This document shows, piece by piece, positions 63,947-64,000 of a DNA stretch of 64,000 nt (position 1 is the first letter of the stretch; each line of letters begins with the position of its first letter). The position numbers were made by a program, and so were the translations under genes. The notes beneath the pieces were generated by a model that was not told the origin of the DNA, made no database searches, and worked only from the letters and a program-made list of their open reading frames with translations. The stretch lies in the NCBI GenBank assembly GCA_013041925.1, contig JABDRB010000006.1:25448-89447 (forward strand). The letters run 5' to 3'. The DNA comes from Akkermansiaceae bacterium. Its GTDB lineage: Bacteria > Verrucomicrobiota > Verrucomicrobiia > Verrucomicrobiales > Akkermansiaceae.

Positions 63947-64000
63947 GTATCCAGTGGCCGACGTAGGATCACACAGCGCAGCGCATCACGGGAAAAACAA

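Overview
The window looks like chromosomal DNA of a Verrucomicrobiota bacterium, probably a marine, polysaccharide-degrading member of the Verrucomicrobiales. This is inferred from gene content, since no rRNA or tRNA gene is visible. The clues are three secreted sulfatases, many secreted esterases and glycosidases without SusC/SusD, an ECF sigma factor overlapping a Ser/Thr kinase gene, an SHD1-like domain, a lysine-rich DksA-like protein, an E. coli-type rhamnose pathway, and two giant PDZ proteins of a kind I associate with PVC bacteria. Most start codons lack a Shine-Dalgarno sequence.

Layout. 1-2.9 kb: the start of a minus-strand NRPS gene (formyltransferase, partial condensation-like segment, adenylation domain) that runs off the left edge. 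3.2-7.5 kb: rhaT divergent from rhaAB, for L-rhamnose uptake, isomerisation and phosphorylation. 7.5-12.3 kb: a minus-strand glycan cluster of GH36-like glycosidase, sulfatase and Gfo/Idh/MocA oxidoreductase. 12.6-20.9 kb: an alpha/beta hydrolase, the minus-strand operon sigma factor - kinase/PEGA/SUMF1-like protein - OsmC, then a DEAD-box helicase, ruvC, a second Gfo/Idh/MocA protein and pdxH. 21-24 kb: a GspF/GspE pair. 24.2-27.1 kb: a compact minus-strand block of DksA-like protein, rpmG (57 codons), rpsR, terminator, folE2 and a hypothetical gene. The first four lack the usual zinc ligands or belong to zinc-independent families. 27.3-34.2 kb: an SHD1/thioredoxin-like lipoprotein, an AlgH/YqgE protein, trkH-trkA, trxB and a secreted alpha/alpha-toroid protein.

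34.3-48.3 kb is the most distinctive region. Eight consecutive minus-strand genes encode a GH127-like glycosidase, a 1208-aa secreted PDZ/helical/HEAT-like protein, two sulfatases, an alpha/beta esterase, a POT-type transporter, an SGNH hydrolase and a sialate O-acetylesterase-like protein. It reads as a Sus-independent locus for a sulfated, acylated polysaccharide. 48.6-64 kb: a coiled-coil secreted protein, uvrA, a phospholipase D lipoprotein, an AI-2E/PerM permease, a DsbD-type reductase, a eukaryote-like glycogen branching enzyme, a second giant PDZ protein (about 1290 aa, paralogous to the first) and a glycine-zipper lipoprotein followed by a strong terminator.

Functionally, the secreted sulfatases, esterases and glycosidases would deprotect and cut glycans. 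Rhamnose and other sugars would be imported and phosphorylated, the oxidoreductases may handle unusual sugars, and glycogen synthesis would store surplus carbon. The two giant proteins are the least explained genes and the best candidates for something new. No CRISPR array, insertion sequence, prophage or replication origin was seen.
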